Below are positions 35,467 through 42,711 of a stretch of 64,000 nt of DNA, piece after piece. The stretch covers positions 124,001 through 188,000 of the forward strand of contig JAXMDM010000005.1 of assembly GCA_046348835.1 (NCBI GenBank), in the 5' to 3' direction. Source of the DNA: Defluviicoccus sp046348835. GTDB taxonomy: Bacteria; Pseudomonadota; Alphaproteobacteria; Rhodospirillales; Defluviicoccaceae. The position numbers and the translations under genes are program-made. Below the pieces are notes generated by a model, which was not told where the DNA came from, ran no database searches, and worked only from the letters and a program-made list of their open reading frames with translations. Every line of letters begins with the position of its first letter. Within the stretch, counting starts at the first letter, position 1.

Positions 35467-36798
35467 TTACAGGGTATCGATGAAGCGTACCATGTCTCCC
35501 ACCGGGTCGCCGAGGAGCTGACCGTCGCGCATGACCAGGTGGCCGCGCACCACCGTCATCGTCGGCCAGCCGGTGACCCGCATGCCGTCGAACGGCGTCC
35601 AGCCGCAGCGGCTGACGATCCAGGCATGGGTGATCATCTTCTGGCGCTTCAGGTCGACGATGGTGAGGTCGGCCAGATAGCCGAGGGCGAGGCGGCCGCG
35701 ACCGGCGATATTATACACCCTGGCCGGGCCGGCGGCGGTCAGGTCGACGAACCGCTCCAGGCTGAGCCGACCCTTCGCCACATGATCCAGCATCACCGGG
35801 ACCAGGGTCTGCACGCCTGGCATCCCGGACGGACTGGTGGGGTAGGGGTTCTTCTTTTCTTCCCGGGTGTGCGGGGCGTGGTCCGAGCCGATGCAGTCGA
35901 CGAGCCCGTCCCGCACCGCCTCCCACAGGGCGTCGCGATGGCGGCGGTCGCGGATCGGCGGGTTCATCTGGGCGAACGCGTCCAGTTCGTCGTAACAGTC
36001 GGGGGCGACCAGGGTCAGATGCTGCGGCGTCACCTCGACGGTGGCGATGTCGCGGCACGCCGCCAGGAGCGGCAACTCGTCCGCCGTGGTCACGTGCAGG
36101 ACGTGGACCGGCCGGTTGACCCCGCGGGCGAGCGCCAGCAGCCGCCGCGTCGCCTCCACCGCGCAGCCCACATCCCGCCACTCCGGATGCATCGCCGGCT
36201 GGGCACCGCCCTGGACGATGGTGAAACGCGCCTTCAGCCGCTGTTCGTCTTCGGCATGGATGGCGATGCGGCGGCAGCCCGTCGCCAGCACCCGGGCAAT
36301 CACGGCATCGTCGGCGACCAGCAGATCGCCGGTGGAACTGCCCATGAACAGCTTGATCCCGGCACAACCGGGAAGGCGCTCGAGCTCGTCCAGGCTCTCG
36401 ACGTTCTGCGACGTCGCGCCGATGAAGAAGGCGATGTCGGTCCACGCCCGGCCCTTGGCCCGACGGCATTTCTCGGCGAGGTCGATGACGCCCACCGTCG
36501 GCGGCCTGGTGTTGGGCATCTCGAACACGGCGGTGACCCCGCCCATGGCCGCGGCAGCGGTGCCGGTGCCGAGATCCTCTTTGTGCTCCAGCCCCGGCTC
36601 GCGGAAGTGGACCTGGGTGTCGATGACGCCGGGAAGGATGTGCAACCCCTGACAGGGAACGGTCTCCCTGGCCGGAGCCCCGGCCAGATCGCCGATGGCG
36701 GCGATGCGGTTGCCGCTGACCCCGATGTCGGCAGCGACGATGCCGCCCGGAGTGACGCAGGTGCCGCCGAGGAAGAGGAGGTCGAACGGTTCGCTCAT
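35467..36798 (-). CDS. Dihydroorotase-like amidohydrolase with altered metal motif
   Basis: A 443-residue cyclic amidohydrolase of the class I dihydroorotase family, which opens the dihydroorotate ring in pyrimidine synthesis. Substrate-binding features are kept: the Arg in HFREPG, the Asn in EMPNTRPP, and GSDHAPHT near the C-terminus with the catalytic Asp. However, the metal motif, normally DxHxH, reads D60-T-Q62-V-H64: the first His is Gln. This may define a divergent or mono-metal subfamily. Its start overlaps the stop of the dapA-like gene by four bases (ATGA), an unusual partnership for pyrC, which normally sits by pyrB. A catabolic role on another cyclic amide is possible. Confidence 0.85.
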   Translation of the reverse strand: MSEPFDLLFLGGTCVTPGGIVAADIGVSGNRIAAIGDLAGAPARETVPCQGLHILPGVIDTQVHFREPGLEHKEDLGTGTAAAAMGGVTAVFEMPNTRPPTVGVIDLAEKCRRAKGRAWTDIAFFIGATSQNVESLDELERLPGCAGIKLFMGSSTGDLLVADDAVIARVLATGCRRIAIHAEDEQRLKARFTIVQGGAQPAMHPEWRDVGCAVEATRRLLALARGVNRPVHVLHVTTADELPLLAACRDIATVEVTPQHLTLVAPDCYDELDAFAQMNPPIRDRRHRDALWEAVRDGLVDCIGSDHAPHTREEKKNPYPTSPSGMPGVQTLVPVMLDHVAKGRLSLERFVDLTAAGPARVYNIAGRGRLALGYLADLTIVDLKRQKMITHAWIVSRCGWTPFDGMRVTGWPTMTVVRGHLVMRDGQLLGDPVGDMVRFIDTL

Positions 36799-37712
36799 TG
36801 CGGCGAGTCCCCCGGCTGTTCCAGCGCAGCGAGAACGGCTGCGACCTCGGTGCGGCCGGCCTCATCCAGGGCGGCCTGCGGGGGAAGGGGCCCCCCGACC
36901 GCAAAGCCCTGCAGCTCGAGGCCGCCCTTGATGCAGGCGGCGAGATTATACTTGGCGAAGACCTGGTTGACTCGCCACAGCCGCCGCTGCAGGGCCAGCG
37001 CCTCGTCCCATCGGCCATCGGCGCACAGTTCGTAGAGGCGGACGCTCTGCCGCGGGATCAGGCAGGCCGGGCCGGCCATCCAGCCCGCACCACCCAAGAA
37101 CATCACCGCCGCCGGCACGTGCGACGAGGCGGCAAAGACCCGCATCCGGTCGCCCAGCGCGCAGATCAGCGAATAGAGGCGGCCGGTGTTGGTGGATGCG
37201 TCCTTGATGTAGCGGATATTGGGAACCTCGGCGAGGCGGGCGATGACCGGGAGGGTGAGATCGGAGCGCTGGAACGACGGGTTGGTGTAAAGCACCACCG
37301 GGCAGGTGACGGCGCCAGCGATGCTGGAGAAATAATCGATGATGCCGGCGTCGGCGATCGGAAAATACGTTTCCATGATGGCGAGGATGCCGGCCGCCCC
37401 CATCGCTTCGAAACTCTGGGCCTGACGGCAGGCGTCGGCGGTGGTGGTCGCCGCCACCCCGGGTACCACCGGGACGCGGCCCGCTGCGGCCTCGATGGTG
37501 ACTTCGACCACGCGCCGCCGCTGCTCTCCCGAGAGGTAGGCGAATTCACCGGTGGAGCCGAGCGGGGTCAGGCCGTGCACGCCGGCGTCGATCAGATGCT
37601 CGACCAGGCGCCCCAGAACGTCGTCGAGGACCGACCCGTCCTCTCCGATGGGCGACACCAGATAAGGAAAAACGCCGCGAAAAAATCGCGCGGCGGGTGG
37701 GGCTTGGGTCAT
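36795..37712 (-). CDS. DapA-family aldolase/lyase
   Basis: A 305-residue TIM-barrel class I aldolase of the dihydrodipicolinate synthase / N-acetylneuraminate lyase family. The active-site set is visible: the GSTGE loop (LTPLGSTGEFAYL), the Tyr of VLYTNP and the Schiff-base Lys in RYIKDAS. The C-terminal half departs from DapA proper, so a pyruvate-dependent or related lyase of unknown substrate is a better description than dapA. The ATG at 37712 is chosen as it begins the fold; upstream in-frame residues are unlike the family. It is first in a leftward run with the dihydroorotase-like and AcuI-like genes. Confidence 0.82.
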   Translation of the reverse strand: MTQAPPAARFFRGVFPYLVSPIGEDGSVLDDVLGRLVEHLIDAGVHGLTPLGSTGEFAYLSGEQRRRVVEVTIEAAAGRVPVVPGVAATTTADACRQAQSFEAMGAAGILAIMETYFPIADAGIIDYFSSIAGAVTCPVVLYTNPSFQRSDLTLPVIARLAEVPNIRYIKDASTNTGRLYSLICALGDRMRVFAASSHVPAAVMFLGGAGWMAGPACLIPRQSVRLYELCADGRWDEALALQRRLWRVNQVFAKYNLAACIKGGLELQGFAVGGPLPPQAALDEAGRTEVAAVLAALEQPGDSPQ

Positions 37713-37829
37713 GGTGCACCCGATGAAGTCTGGCCCGGCGCGGGCCTGCGATTGAGCCGGCGACACTAGGCCGTTAGGCTCCGGGCGCGAAGCGTGAATC
37801 GTGCGATGCACGTACGGAGAAACAAGAAG

Positions 37830-38111
37830 ATGATGTGGAACCTAGGGGCGATCTTTGCTGTGGTGTTCCTGGCCGAGCTTGGCGACAAAACCCAGTTGGC
37901 GACGCTGCTGTTCGCGACGGACGGGAGATCCCCGCCCGTTGCCGTCTTTGCCGCGGCGGCCCTGGCGTTGTGTCTTTCCACCGGACTGGCGGTGCTGCTC
38001 GGCACCGTCGGCGCCCGCTATCTGGAGGGCATCCCGCTGAAACTCATCGCCGGGATCGGCTTTGTTGTCATCGGGGTCTGGTCGATCATCGAGCACTTCC
38101 GTGTCGTTTGA
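37830..38111 (+). CDS. GDT1/TMEM165 (UPF0016) family membrane protein, single repeat
   Basis: A 93-residue protein with three hydrophobic segments and one copy of the family signature E-x-G-D-K-T/S (AELGDKTQLATLLFA). UPF0016 proteins transport Mn2+ or Ca2+ against protons and normally carry two such repeats; a one-repeat member must dimerise or pair with a partner. Two adjacent ATGs (37830, 37833) both fit, with GGAGA upstream. It is followed by the carbonic anhydrase gene after 38 bases on the same strand. Confidence 0.85.
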   Translation: MMWNLGAIFAVVFLAELGDKTQLATLLFATDGRSPPVAVFAAAALALCLSTGLAVLLGTVGARYLEGIPLKLIAGIGFVVIGVWSIIEHFRVV

Positions 38112-38149
38112 GGGACGCCGCCTCGAATGAGAACTGGGGAGACAAAGGG

Positions 38150-38803
38150 ATGTCGCTGTCCAAGCTGACCATGGGCTTTCTCAATTTCCAGCGGGAGATC
38201 TTTCCGGCCAAGCGGGAGTTCTTCGAGGAACTGGCGCTGAAGCAGCGCCCCAAGATCCTGATGGTCGCCTGTTCCGACTCCCGGGTCGATCCGGCGCTGC
38301 TGGCCAACGCCGACCCGGGCGACATTTTCATGATCCGCAATGTCGCCAACCTGGTGCCGCCGTTTGCCCAGGACGAAAGCAAGCACGGCACCTCGGCGGC
38401 GCTGGAGTTCGGCGTGAAGTCGCTCGAAGTGGAGCACATCGTCGTCATGGGCCATGTGAGGTGCGGCGGTATCGAAGCGCTGCTGACCGCCGATCCGGTG
38501 CTGGACCGCAAGCATCCCTTCATCTTCAACTGGCTCCAGATCGCCGACGAGGGGCGGCGACGGACGTTGATCAAGGCCCGCCACCTGTCGCTGCCGGAGC
38601 AGCGCCGCTGTCTCGAGGAAGAGACCATCAAGACGTCGCTCGCCAACCTGCTCACCTTCCCGTGGATCGAAGAGCGGGTCCGCGACGGCCGCATCCGTCT
38701 GCACGGATGGCATTTCGATCTGCACAGCGGCGGGATTCGCGTCTACGTGCCGGAGCAGGACGCCTTCGCGCCGCTCACCCCCGAACTCGCCGACAAACTG
38801 TAG
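38150..38803 (+). CDS. Beta-carbonic anhydrase
   Basis: A 217-residue beta-class carbonic anhydrase interconverting CO2 and bicarbonate in the cytoplasm. The zinc ligands are Cys41 (in ACSDSRVD), His102 and Cys105 (GHVRCGG), and the catalytic Asp43-Arg45 dyad is present. The length is standard. The ATG at 38150 is placed by the GGGGAG nine bases upstream. It shares a strand with the GDT1-like gene and is convergent with oxyR. Confidence 0.93.
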   Translation: MSLSKLTMGFLNFQREIFPAKREFFEELALKQRPKILMVACSDSRVDPALLANADPGDIFMIRNVANLVPPFAQDESKHGTSAALEFGVKSLEVEHIVVMGHVRCGGIEALLTADPVLDRKHPFIFNWLQIADEGRRRTLIKARHLSLPEQRRCLEEETIKTSLANLLTFPWIEERVRDGRIRLHGWHFDLHSGGIRVYVPEQDAFAPLTPELADKL

Positions 38804-38858
38804 TTCGGGGTGAGGGAGTGGCGCTGATCGCCGGGCGCCGCCGCCTCGACGGCCAATA

Positions 38859-39785
38859 TCAGGCGGCCACCTCCGAGACCACCCTGACCCCCTCGGGCAG
38901 ATTCTGTCGGATCAGCCGGGCGAGAAGCGCCATCTCCTCGCCCCGCGGACAGCTTTTTCGCCAAACCAGGCCGACCCGGCGGAAGTCGTGCCTGCCCTTG
39001 TAGGGGCGAATCTCGAGCCTTCGCTGCGATTGCGGGCTGGCAAGGAGCGACAGCGCCGGCAAGAGCGTGCATCCCCCGCTGGCGGCCACCATCCGGCGGA
39101 CCGTCTCGATGCTGGTGGCGCGCAAATCCGCCCCCAGGCATGCGACGTGCCGCTCGGGACTGCCGCAGGCGTCGAGGATCGCTTCGTTGGGGCAGTGCTC
39201 CTCGTTGAGGAGAATGAGGCTGGATTCGGCCAGGTCGTCCTCGGTGACTTCCGACAATTCCGCCAGACGGTGCTCGGGGGAGCAGACGAACCAAAACGCT
39301 TCGTCGAAGAGCGGTACGGCGATCAGATCGTCCCTCGCCTGGGGAAGGACGAGAACCGCCGCATCGATGCTAAACGCGCGCAAATTGGCCAGAAGATGCA
39401 ACGGAAGATCCTCCTGTACCCGAAGTTCTAGGCCGGAGCAGTCGCGGCGGAGGAACTTAGCCAGATGAGGAAGAAAATACGGACAAAGCGTTGAGGTAAT
39501 TCCGATGGCCAGTTCACCGATCAGCGGACCCCGGTGGTTCTTGGCGACGTCCACCACACGTTGCGCCTGAATGAGGGTCCGCCGGGCCTCGGCGACGATC
39601 TTCTCGCCGATCGGGGTTAGCCGCAGCGGCTTTCCTCTCACGATCAGGGTTACGCCCAGCACTGCTTCCAGCTTCTTGATCTGCGCACTCAAGGTGGGCT
39701 GGGTGATGTGGCATCGGTCCGCCGCCCGGCGAAAATTCCCTTCCTCCGCCACCACGACGAGATATTGCAGATCGCTCAGGGTCAC
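38859..39785 (-). CDS. oxyR: LysR-family hydrogen peroxide sensor OxyR
   Basis: A 308-residue LysR-type regulator. The N-terminal winged helix-turn-helix (about 1-60) reads LSDLQYLVVVAEEGNFRRAADRCHITQPTLS, close to OxyR. In the regulatory domain the two redox cysteines that form the peroxide-induced disulfide are present at residues 198 and 207, nine apart as in E. coli OxyR (199/208). The GTG at 39785 is preferred because its MTLSDLQYL aligns with OxyR N-termini; a GTG at 39794 is also open. Neither has a strong ribosome-binding site. It is divergent from the di-haem peroxidase, with an OxyR operator between them, so it probably autoregulates and controls that gene. Confidence 0.92.
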   Translation of the reverse strand: MTLSDLQYLVVVAEEGNFRRAADRCHITQPTLSAQIKKLEAVLGVTLIVRGKPLRLTPIGEKIVAEARRTLIQAQRVVDVAKNHRGPLIGELAIGITSTLCPYFLPHLAKFLRRDCSGLELRVQEDLPLHLLANLRAFSIDAAVLVLPQARDDLIAVPLFDEAFWFVCSPEHRLAELSEVTEDDLAESSLILLNEEHCPNEAILDACGSPERHVACLGADLRATSIETVRRMVAASGGCTLLPALSLLASPQSQRRLEIRPYKGRHDFRRVGLVWRKSCPRGEEMALLARLIRQNLPEGVRVVSEVAA

Positions 39786-39795
39786 TCCATGCACG

Positions 39796-39832
39796 ATAGG
39801 CCGTTCCTATCTCTTTGATTGGTTTAGTCTAT
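39796..39832. promoter_or_regulatory. OxyR operator (four-element site)
   Basis: The oxyR-peroxidase intergenic region contains ATAG-N7-CTAT-N7-ATTG-N7-CTAT. This is the classical OxyR tetramer-binding pattern ATAG-N7-CTAT-N7-ATAG-N7-CTAT with exact spacing and a single changed base. It ends 10 bases before the oxyR start and is about 100 bases upstream of the peroxidase start, fitting oxyR autorepression and activation of the peroxidase on oxidation. Confidence 0.85.
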
Positions 39833-39934
39833 TGGATTTTGGTGCGGTTATCCATCACTCTGGAACAGCTCTAATAAACTAAAATCATTCCAAGTCGCAA
39901 CCAGCGGCCGCCTCGGACGAAAAGGGAGTTGAAA

Positions 39935-41329
39935 ATGATTCGGCGGAAACGCGTTTTCCGATACGTCGGCGCGGCGACGATCGTTGGGGTGACCCTGACC
40001 GCCTCGGCGCTGAAGGCGGACCATCCCAGCAGCTACGCCCCTGTGAATATCACCGAAGACTTCGCGACCGTGATGAACCGGATGAAGGACGCGAAGCCGG
40101 AGATCGAAAAGCGTCAGCAGGACCTGCTGAACCAACGCTACGACCTGAGCAACCGGCCCGCTGCCGGCGTTACCATGTCCCGCGGCAAGCCCGTCCAGGA
40201 AGGGGTCAGGGCCAAGCTGCCCTCGGGCACGACCTGGGAGAGTCTGGCCAAGATGAGCCCGGACGAAATCCGGGAGAAAGGTGTTTTCCCCAAGGGCTTT
40301 TTGCCGCTGCCGCATCCAAATCACCCGGAAGGCGGCATGGTCTTCCCGAAATTCCACATCAACGAGATCAACAAGCAGGAAGGCCGGGATCTGACCCGGT
40401 TCGATCTGGATTACGATCTGCCCGATCATGTGCTGCCGGAGTTTCCGCCTCCGATCTTTTTGACTACGCGGCCTGATCTGGGTGACGTCTCCAAGGGCCA
40501 GCTCGTCACCATCATGAACTACTTCGATCTGTTCAACGGCATCCTTAATCCGAAGCAGATCGAGGGCGTGCGGCTCTTGGTGACGCCATTCCCGCAGCAG
40601 CAGTTCAACCAGACCGACGACCGGCGGTCGGCCTTGCCCAGCCGTGGCGTCACCTGCTTCGACTGCCACGTCAACGGTCATACCAACGCCGCGACTCACC
40701 TCGTCGGCGACATCCGGCCGCAGGAATTTCGCCACCGCATCGACACGCCGTCGCTGCGCGGGGTCAACATCCAGCGGCTGTTCGGTTCGCAGCGGGCGCT
40801 GAAGACGGTGGAAGATTTCACCGAGTTCGAGCAGCGGGCGGCCTACTTCGACGGCGATCCGGTCATTGCCACCAAGAAGGGGGTGAACATCCTCGAACGC
40901 GGCAGCCAGGTTCACTTCATGGCGGAGTTCGAGGAACTACTGGACTTCCCGCCGGCTCCCAAGCTCGACGTCCTCGGCCGTCTCGACCAAAAGAAGGCGA
41001 CGGATTCGGAGAAGCGGGGCGAAGCGATCTTCTTCGGCAAGGGCCAGTGCTCCGAGTGCCATGCGGCGCCCTATTACACCGACAACACGATGCACAACCT
41101 GCAGACCGAACGCTTCTTCAAGCCGCAGATGATCAATGGCCGGATGGCATCCGCCGACGGCCCGATCAAGACCTTCCCGCTGCGCGGCATCAAGGATTCG
41201 CCGCCGTACCTGCATGACGGTCGCCTGTTGACCCTCGAAGACACGGTCGAGTTCTTCAACCTCGTCCTCGGCACCAACCTGACCGCGGAAGAAAAGACGG
41301 ACCTGGTCGCTTTTATGCGCGTTCTGTAA
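39935..41329 (+). CDS. Di-haem cytochrome c (cytochrome c peroxidase / MauG family)
   Basis: A 464-residue exported c-type cytochrome. The signal peptide spans about 1-27. Two haem-binding CxxCH motifs are present: CFDCH at 241-245 and CSECH at 372-376; the C-terminal domain shows GIKDSPPYLHDGRLLTLEDTVEFFN, the standard CCP ending. A long N-terminal domain (about 30-235) makes it larger than typical bacterial peroxidases. It would reduce H2O2 in the periplasm or oxidise another partner. The ATG at 39935 follows AAGGGAG. Divergence from oxyR with an operator between them strongly suggests peroxide control. A clear terminator follows. Confidence 0.9.
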   Translation: MIRRKRVFRYVGAATIVGVTLTASALKADHPSSYAPVNITEDFATVMNRMKDAKPEIEKRQQDLLNQRYDLSNRPAAGVTMSRGKPVQEGVRAKLPSGTTWESLAKMSPDEIREKGVFPKGFLPLPHPNHPEGGMVFPKFHINEINKQEGRDLTRFDLDYDLPDHVLPEFPPPIFLTTRPDLGDVSKGQLVTIMNYFDLFNGILNPKQIEGVRLLVTPFPQQQFNQTDDRRSALPSRGVTCFDCHVNGHTNAATHLVGDIRPQEFRHRIDTPSLRGVNIQRLFGSQRALKTVEDFTEFEQRAAYFDGDPVIATKKGVNILERGSQVHFMAEFEELLDFPPAPKLDVLGRLDQKKATDSEKRGEAIFFGKGQCSECHAAPYYTDNTMHNLQTERFFKPQMINGRMASADGPIKTFPLRGIKDSPPYLHDGRLLTLEDTVEFFNLVLGTNLTAEEKTDLVAFMRVL

Positions 41330-41354
41330 GTCCGCTATTACCTAGGCCTACCTT

Positions 41355-41386
41355 CGCCCCGGCTCACCGCCGGGGCGAATTGTTTT
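41355..41386 (+). terminator. Intrinsic terminator after the di-haem peroxidase gene
   Basis: A perfect nine-base stem (CGCCCCGGC / GCCGGGGCG) with a five-base loop is followed by AATTGTTTT. It lies 25 bases past the peroxidase stop, on the plus strand, in the gap before the convergent flgL gene. Confidence 0.82.
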
Positions 41387-41411
41387 CGGCCCTAAAGTAC
41401 GTTAGGCCGGT

Positions 41412-42698
41412 CTACGACAGGTACTTGGCGAGGCTGAGCTGGCGGATGCGGGCGAGGGCCTGGTAGGAGGCCTCGAGGGCGTTGGACTCGTCGAGGAGTT
41501 TGGCGATCGCCTCGGTCTTGTCGACGTTCTCCAACTCGGCGATGCGGGAATCGAGGAGCGCCGACGTCGTCGTCTGGGTGTCGTCCGCCTCCTTGATCAT
41601 CACCTGGTGGAAGCTCAGCCGCATCTCGACGCCGTCGATGCTGCCGGTCGCTTCGTCGCCGAAGGGAAGCGTCCCGCCCACCCCCTGATCGAGGGCGTCG
41701 TTGACCAGCTTGAGGGCGGCGTCGACCCGGTCCGGCTGGGCCGCCAAGCCGCCCTGGGCGATGATGCCGATCGCCCGAATCGCCTTCTCGAACGCCGGAT
41801 CGACGGCGTTGAGATCGAGGGTGAAGGCGCGGGCGGCGTCCACCTGCTGACGCTCGGTGATCTCATCGCCCCGATACCAGTTGCGGACCTGGATCGTCGC
41901 GTCGCTGTCGGTCCCGCCGGTCACCGGATTGGTGACGGTGAAGCTCTCCGTCCCGGCCGTCAGGGTACCTTCCACGGTGATGGTATCGTTGCCGGCGTTC
42001 TTGCCGACGACGGTATAGACGCCGTCGTGGCCGCTGCCGGATCCGGAGATCTCGAACGTGGCGCCGACCGGCAGGTTGGCGAAGCAGGCATTGGCCGCCT
42101 GGATCGTTCCGGGCGGTCCGGCGGAATAGGTAAGGCCGCCGGTGGTGGCCGGATCGTAGCTGGCCCGCAGGCCCACATGCGCATCCCGGGTCGGCGGGTA
42201 GACCACCCGGCTGCCATCGTAGACGGCCTGGAAGTCGGCCAGCGTGTCGGCGCCGAACGAGACCGGCTGGGTCGTCGTCTGGCTGCCGGCGAACAGGAAG
42301 CGGCCGTTGTAGTCCTGGTTGAGGGTGGCCTCGAGCGACTTCAGGGCGCGAAACGCCGCCTCCTGCACGTCTTGGACCTGGCTGGCGCTGAGTGGCGAGG
42401 CGCTGGCCATGGAGACGAGTTCGCTGCGGAAGTCCTCCACCGTGTCGCGGGCCTGGCTGATTGTCTGCGTCGTCGCTTCCAGCCGCGACTCGAGGAGAGC
42501 ATTGTTGCGCTGGAAGCGCTCGAGCACGGCGCGTGTTCCTTCGAGATCCACCAGGGGCTGGGTATCGGCGCCGAGCCCGGCATAGGTCTGCGACCGCTTT
42601 TCGGTCGAGACCTGGACCTGCAGATCCTGGACGCGCGCCTTCGTCTTCAGCACGTAGCCGATGAGGCTGTCGCTCGCCGCGAGGTTGGCCGTGCGCAT
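41412..42698 (-). CDS. flgL: Flagellar hook-filament junction protein FlgL
   Basis: A 428-residue flagellin-like protein forming the second junction zone between hook and filament. Conserved coiled-coil ends are visible: N-terminus to about 140 (with TEKRSQTYAGLGAD) and C-terminus (ENVDKTEAIAKLLDESNALEASYQALARIRQLSLAKYLS). The middle (about 165-310) is a long threonine/glycine-rich beta domain, larger than the 300-residue E. coli protein but common in alphaproteobacteria. It is the last gene of the leftward flagellar operon, 13 bases after flgK. Confidence 0.9.
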   Translation of the reverse strand: MRTANLAASDSLIGYVLKTKARVQDLQVQVSTEKRSQTYAGLGADTQPLVDLEGTRAVLERFQRNNALLESRLEATTQTISQARDTVEDFRSELVSMASASPLSASQVQDVQEAAFRALKSLEATLNQDYNGRFLFAGSQTTTQPVSFGADTLADFQAVYDGSRVVYPPTRDAHVGLRASYDPATTGGLTYSAGPPGTIQAANACFANLPVGATFEISGSGSGHDGVYTVVGKNAGNDTITVEGTLTAGTESFTVTNPVTGGTDSDATIQVRNWYRGDEITERQQVDAARAFTLDLNAVDPAFEKAIRAIGIIAQGGLAAQPDRVDAALKLVNDALDQGVGGTLPFGDEATGSIDGVEMRLSFHQVMIKEADDTQTTTSALLDSRIAELENVDKTEAIAKLLDESNALEASYQALARIRQLSLAKYLS

Positions 42699-42711
42699 CT
42701 CCGTCTCCTAC

